Positions 6,157-8,141 of a stretch of 8,141 nt of DNA are shown here, piece by piece. The notes below the pieces were generated by a model. That model did not search any database. It worked only from the letters and a program-made list of their open reading frames with translations, and was not told the origin of the DNA. The position numbers were made by a program, and so were the translations under genes. This stretch comes from JBOHCT01 sp050699055. GTDB lineage: Bacteria > Actinomycetota > Actinomycetes > Streptosporangiales > JBOHCT01. Every line of letters starts with the position of its first letter. Positions within the stretch are counted from its first letter, which is position 1. The stretch lies in the NCBI GenBank assembly GCA_050699055.1, contig JBOHCT010000192.1, positions 1 through 8,141 of the forward strand, given 5' to 3'.

Positions 6157-6190
6157 CCGTGGCGACCCGCCGTGCGAGGATCGGATTCTT

Positions 6191-7057
6191 ATGGATCGTG
6201 TCGTCGCCCGCGTGCTGACGTGGTATGCGCGCCACGCTCGAGACCTGCCCTGGCGGCGACCGTACGCCTCCCCTTGGGGCGTGCTCGTCAGCGAGGTGAT
6301 GCTTCAGCAGACCCCGGTCGCCAGGGTCCTTCCCGCTTACCGTGCGTGGCTGGCGCGATGGCCCACCCCGGCAGACCTGGCGGCCGAGCCTCCGGGAGAG
6401 GCGGTACGGCAGTGGGGGCGGCTCGGCTACCCGCGGCGTGCGCTGCGGCTGCACGCCGCCGCGCGTGCCATTACAGAAAGGCACGGCGGCACCGTCCCCC
6501 GAGCGTATGACGAGCTTCGGGCGCTGCCTGGCGTCGGCGCGTACACCGCGGCCGCGGTGGCGGTCTTCGCCTACCTCGACCGGCACGCGGTGCTCGACAC
6601 GAACGTGCGTCGTGTTCTCGCCCGTGTGGTATGCGGGGCCGCCTACCCCTCGCGTGCCCCGACCGCGGACGAGCGGAGGCTCGCGGAGTCTATGCTGCCT
6701 GAGGATTCTCGGATGGCCGCGCGCTGGTCGGTTGCTGTCATGGAGCTCGGGGCCCTCGTGTGCACATCGCGTGCGCCCCGCTGCGACGTGTGCCCGCTCA
6801 CGGACCGGTGCGTGTGGCAGGCCGCGGGCCGGCCGTCGAGCGGCGAACCGCCGCCCCGGCAGCGCTACGCCGGTACCGACCGGCAGGCGCGCGGTCGGCT
6901 GCTCGGGGTACTGCGAGAGGCCGAGGGCCCGGTGTCCACCGAACGGCTGATCAACGCCTGGACAGAGCCGATACAGCGCGAACGTGCCCTCGGCGCGTTG
7001 ATCGCTGACGGGCTCGTCGAACCGTTCGCGGACGGCTCATACGCGCTGCCGAGCTGA
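6191..7057 (+). CDS. mutY: A/G-specific adenine DNA glycosylase MutY, short actinobacterial form
   Basis: MutY cuts adenine out of A:8-oxoG mispairs and so prevents G-to-T changes. The 288 residues contain the catalytic glutamate E35 in SEVMLQQTPV, the helix-hairpin-helix LPGVGAYT (112-119), the catalytic aspartate D136 in VLDTNVRRV, and a [4Fe-4S] cluster with C191-x6-C198-x2-C201-x5-C207. After the cluster there are only about 80 residues, too few for the full NUDIX-like 8-oxoG reader of the roughly 350-residue E. coli enzyme. The tail (about 236-288, RGRLLGVLREA to GSYALPS) looks like a small winged-helix unit. Short MutY proteins of about 300 residues are normal in actinobacteria. ATG 6191 has GAGGA 10 nt upstream. 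It completes the radA-disA-mutY maintenance cluster. Confidence 0.96.
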   Translation: MDRVVARVLTWYARHARDLPWRRPYASPWGVLVSEVMLQQTPVARVLPAYRAWLARWPTPADLAAEPPGEAVRQWGRLGYPRRALRLHAAARAITERHGGTVPRAYDELRALPGVGAYTAAAVAVFAYLDRHAVLDTNVRRVLARVVCGAAYPSRAPTADERRLAESMLPEDSRMAARWSVAVMELGALVCTSRAPRCDVCPLTDRCVWQAAGRPSSGEPPPRQRYAGTDRQARGRLLGVLREAEGPVSTERLINAWTEPIQRERALGALIADGLVEPFADGSYALPS

Positions 7058-7175
7058 GCGACGGCGCAGGCTGGGTGCTAGGGCTCGCCGGCCTTTCCGC
7101 TTCCGGCCCGCGATCCCCACTCGGACGGCCGCCGAGAACCGCACAGTGGCGCGCACCTCTGGACTCGCACAGGAT

Positions 7176-7191
7176 ATCCCTCTTATGGGAT
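7176..7191. repeat. Short inverted repeat upstream of the membrane protein gene
   Basis: ATCCC (7176-7180) and GGGAT (7187-7191) pair around TCTTAT, overlapping a GGATATCC palindrome (7172-7179). It is 42-57 nt before the ATG, where a promoter would be expected, but I cannot assign a convincing -10 or -35. An operator or chance are both possible. Confidence 0.25.
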
Positions 7192-7232
7192 GCTTTGGCG
7201 CCACCTGAGAAATGCACCGAAAGGACCACGGA

Positions 7233-8021
7233 ATGAGCGACCAGCAGCCACCGCCTGGGGAGGACGCGCGCGACCCCCGCGAGCCGTGGCGCGATCAGCC
7301 GAGCTCCCCATCCGAGGCACGGGGGGACGCCGGCGATCCAGGACATTCGCCTCAGCCTGAGCAGCCGTACTCCGCTGGACCGGGAAGTCCGTGGCAGCGG
7401 CCTCCTCCTCCACCGGAGCAGCAGTGGCGGGGTCAGCACGATCCGCCTCCGTACTACGGTGGCCAGTACGGGCAGGGGGGGCACGGGCAGACCGGCTGGT
7501 CACAGCCGGCACCGCAGGCGGGCCAGTCCGGCTGGTCGCAGTACGGCCAGCAGCAGTACGGCCCCCAGCGGGGGTGGGCCCAGTACGGGATGCTGTCCCG
7601 GCCTCCGATGCCCGAGATGACCAAGTGGGCGACGAACCTGCTCTTCGTGCTCGACGGGGTGTTCGTCCTCACGATCATCGTGGCCGCCCTCACCGGGATC
7701 GGGTCCTTCGGCGGAGTCCCGAGCGAAGCGCCCGCGTCGGAGCAGGCCGGGGCGGTGGTTGGCATCGTGTTGGTCGCGATCATCCTCGGAGGGCTTTTCC
7801 TCTGGCTCGCGATCATGACGCGCAAGGGACGGAACTGGGCGCGGATTACCTCGACGGTGCTGCTCGCACTCGGCATCATCAGCGCGTTGTCCGGGCTCGG
7901 GGGCGGCGGCCCGGTCGCCCTTCTCTATCTCATCCAGCTCCTCATCGAGATCGCGGTGCTGGTGTTGCTGTGGCTTCGCCCGTCCAGGGAGTATTTCGGG
8001 GCCGTGCCGAGGTCCGGGTGA
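7233..8021 (+). CDS. Four-helix membrane protein with Pro/Gln/Gly/Tyr-rich cytoplasmic tail
   Basis: No named function is recognised. The 262 residues split into a low-complexity N-terminus (1-128) very rich in P, Q, G, Y and D, and a membrane domain with four predicted helices at about 135-157, 174-195, 205-223 and 228-249. The tail contains loose repeats of the type GWSQ/GWAQ with QYGQ and QYGP (7495-7590). A short charged loop TRKGRNWAR lies between helices 2 and 3, and the end has LRPSREYF, a pattern common at the end of such actinobacterial proteins. ATG 7233 has AAAGGA (7220-7225) 7 nt upstream, so it is preferred over ATG 7212. The tails of similar actinobacterial proteins are often cytoplasmic and disordered; that is family knowledge, not proven here. 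Confidence 0.85.
   Translation: MSDQQPPPGEDARDPREPWRDQPSSPSEARGDAGDPGHSPQPEQPYSAGPGSPWQRPPPPPEQQWRGQHDPPPYYGGQYGQGGHGQTGWSQPAPQAGQSGWSQYGQQQYGPQRGWAQYGMLSRPPMPEMTKWATNLLFVLDGVFVLTIIVAALTGIGSFGGVPSEAPASEQAGAVVGIVLVAIILGGLFLWLAIMTRKGRNWARITSTVLLALGIISALSGLGGGGPVALLYLIQLLIEIAVLVLLWLRPSREYFGAVPRSG
7492..7590 (+). repeat. Degenerate GWSQ-type repeats in the membrane protein tail
   Basis: Three blocks coding GWSQ, GWSQ and GWAQ, each followed by Gln/Tyr/Gly/Pro-rich spacers, fall in this stretch, together with repeated CAGTACGG units (around 7537 and 7553, and 7581). This is low-complexity coding repeat, likely to vary in length between strains. Confidence 0.6.
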
Positions 8022-8033
8022 GCGCCCCCAGAT

Positions 8034-8094
8034 GATCCTTCTCTGTGGTCCGGAGAACCCAGCATTCTTCCGCTTCCGACCACGAACCGAGATC
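8034..8094. repeat. Intergenic imperfect palindrome, copy 2 (possible terminator)
   Basis: TCTGTGGTCCGGA (8042-8054) is identical to 5342-5354 of copy 1. GTGGTC (8045-8050) pairs with GACCAC (8078-8083), with further pairing of GGAG (8052-8055) to CTTC (8073-8076) including one wobble; GATC marks both outer ends. It begins 13 bases after the membrane protein stop, so a terminator role is plausible. Bases 8095-8141 hold no gene I can support. Confidence 0.65.
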
Positions 8095-8141
8095 TGACTT
8101 GTACGTGTCCGAGCGCCACGAACCGCCCATACGAAAGGCGG

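Noticed and set aside
8123..8141. CCGCC/GGCGG inverted repeat at the window end
   Set aside because: A 5-bp stem is expected by chance at this GC content; the last bases could equally be a ribosome binding site for a gene beyond the window, which cannot be tested here.

Overview
The window is a chromosomal stretch of a high-GC actinobacterium. The evidence is the strong GC bias at third codon positions, frequent GTG starts, and gene content and order. In particular, radA, disA, an opposite-strand secreted protein and mutY occur in the same order as in Mycobacterium tuberculosis (Rv3585, Rv3586, Rv3587c, then mutY Rv3589; recalled from knowledge, not searched). The sequence does not let me name the genus.

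Layout. Bases 1-635 (minus) hold the first two thirds of a monofunctional proline dehydrogenase, with a strong ribosome binding site and a perfect 9-bp hairpin directly in front of that site. Bases 735-2329 (minus) hold a two-gene operon with a GTGA overlap: a sugar-phosphate isomerase/epimerase-like TIM barrel followed by a class I SAM-dependent methyltransferase. Bases 2330-2583 are a divergent promoter region; its radA side carries a good match to the PafBC (RecA-independent DNA damage) promoter of mycobacteria. radA (2584-3972) and disA (4213-5301) follow on the plus strand, separated by a palindromic element of about 204 bp with the features of a MITE, inserted exactly at the radA stop codon. 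Convergent to disA lies a secreted or membrane-anchored protein of unknown function (5434-6108, minus). Divergent from that gene is mutY (6191-7057, plus). Last is a four-helix membrane protein with a low-complexity Pro/Gln/Gly/Tyr-rich N-terminus (7233-8021, plus). Two related imperfect palindromes (5334-5393 and 8034-8094) lie after disA and after the last gene.

How the genes work together. The core is genome maintenance and c-di-AMP signalling. RadA processes recombination intermediates, DisA is a DNA-scanning diadenylate cyclase known to interact with RadA in other bacteria, and MutY removes adenine mispaired with 8-oxoguanine. The minus-strand genes at the left are metabolic and appear unrelated. 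I found no CRISPR array, RNA gene, phage gene, toxin-antitoxin or defence system. The most interesting signals are non-coding: the MITE-like insertion between radA and disA, the two related intergenic palindromes, the damage-type promoter of radA, and the hairpin at the proline dehydrogenase ribosome binding site.
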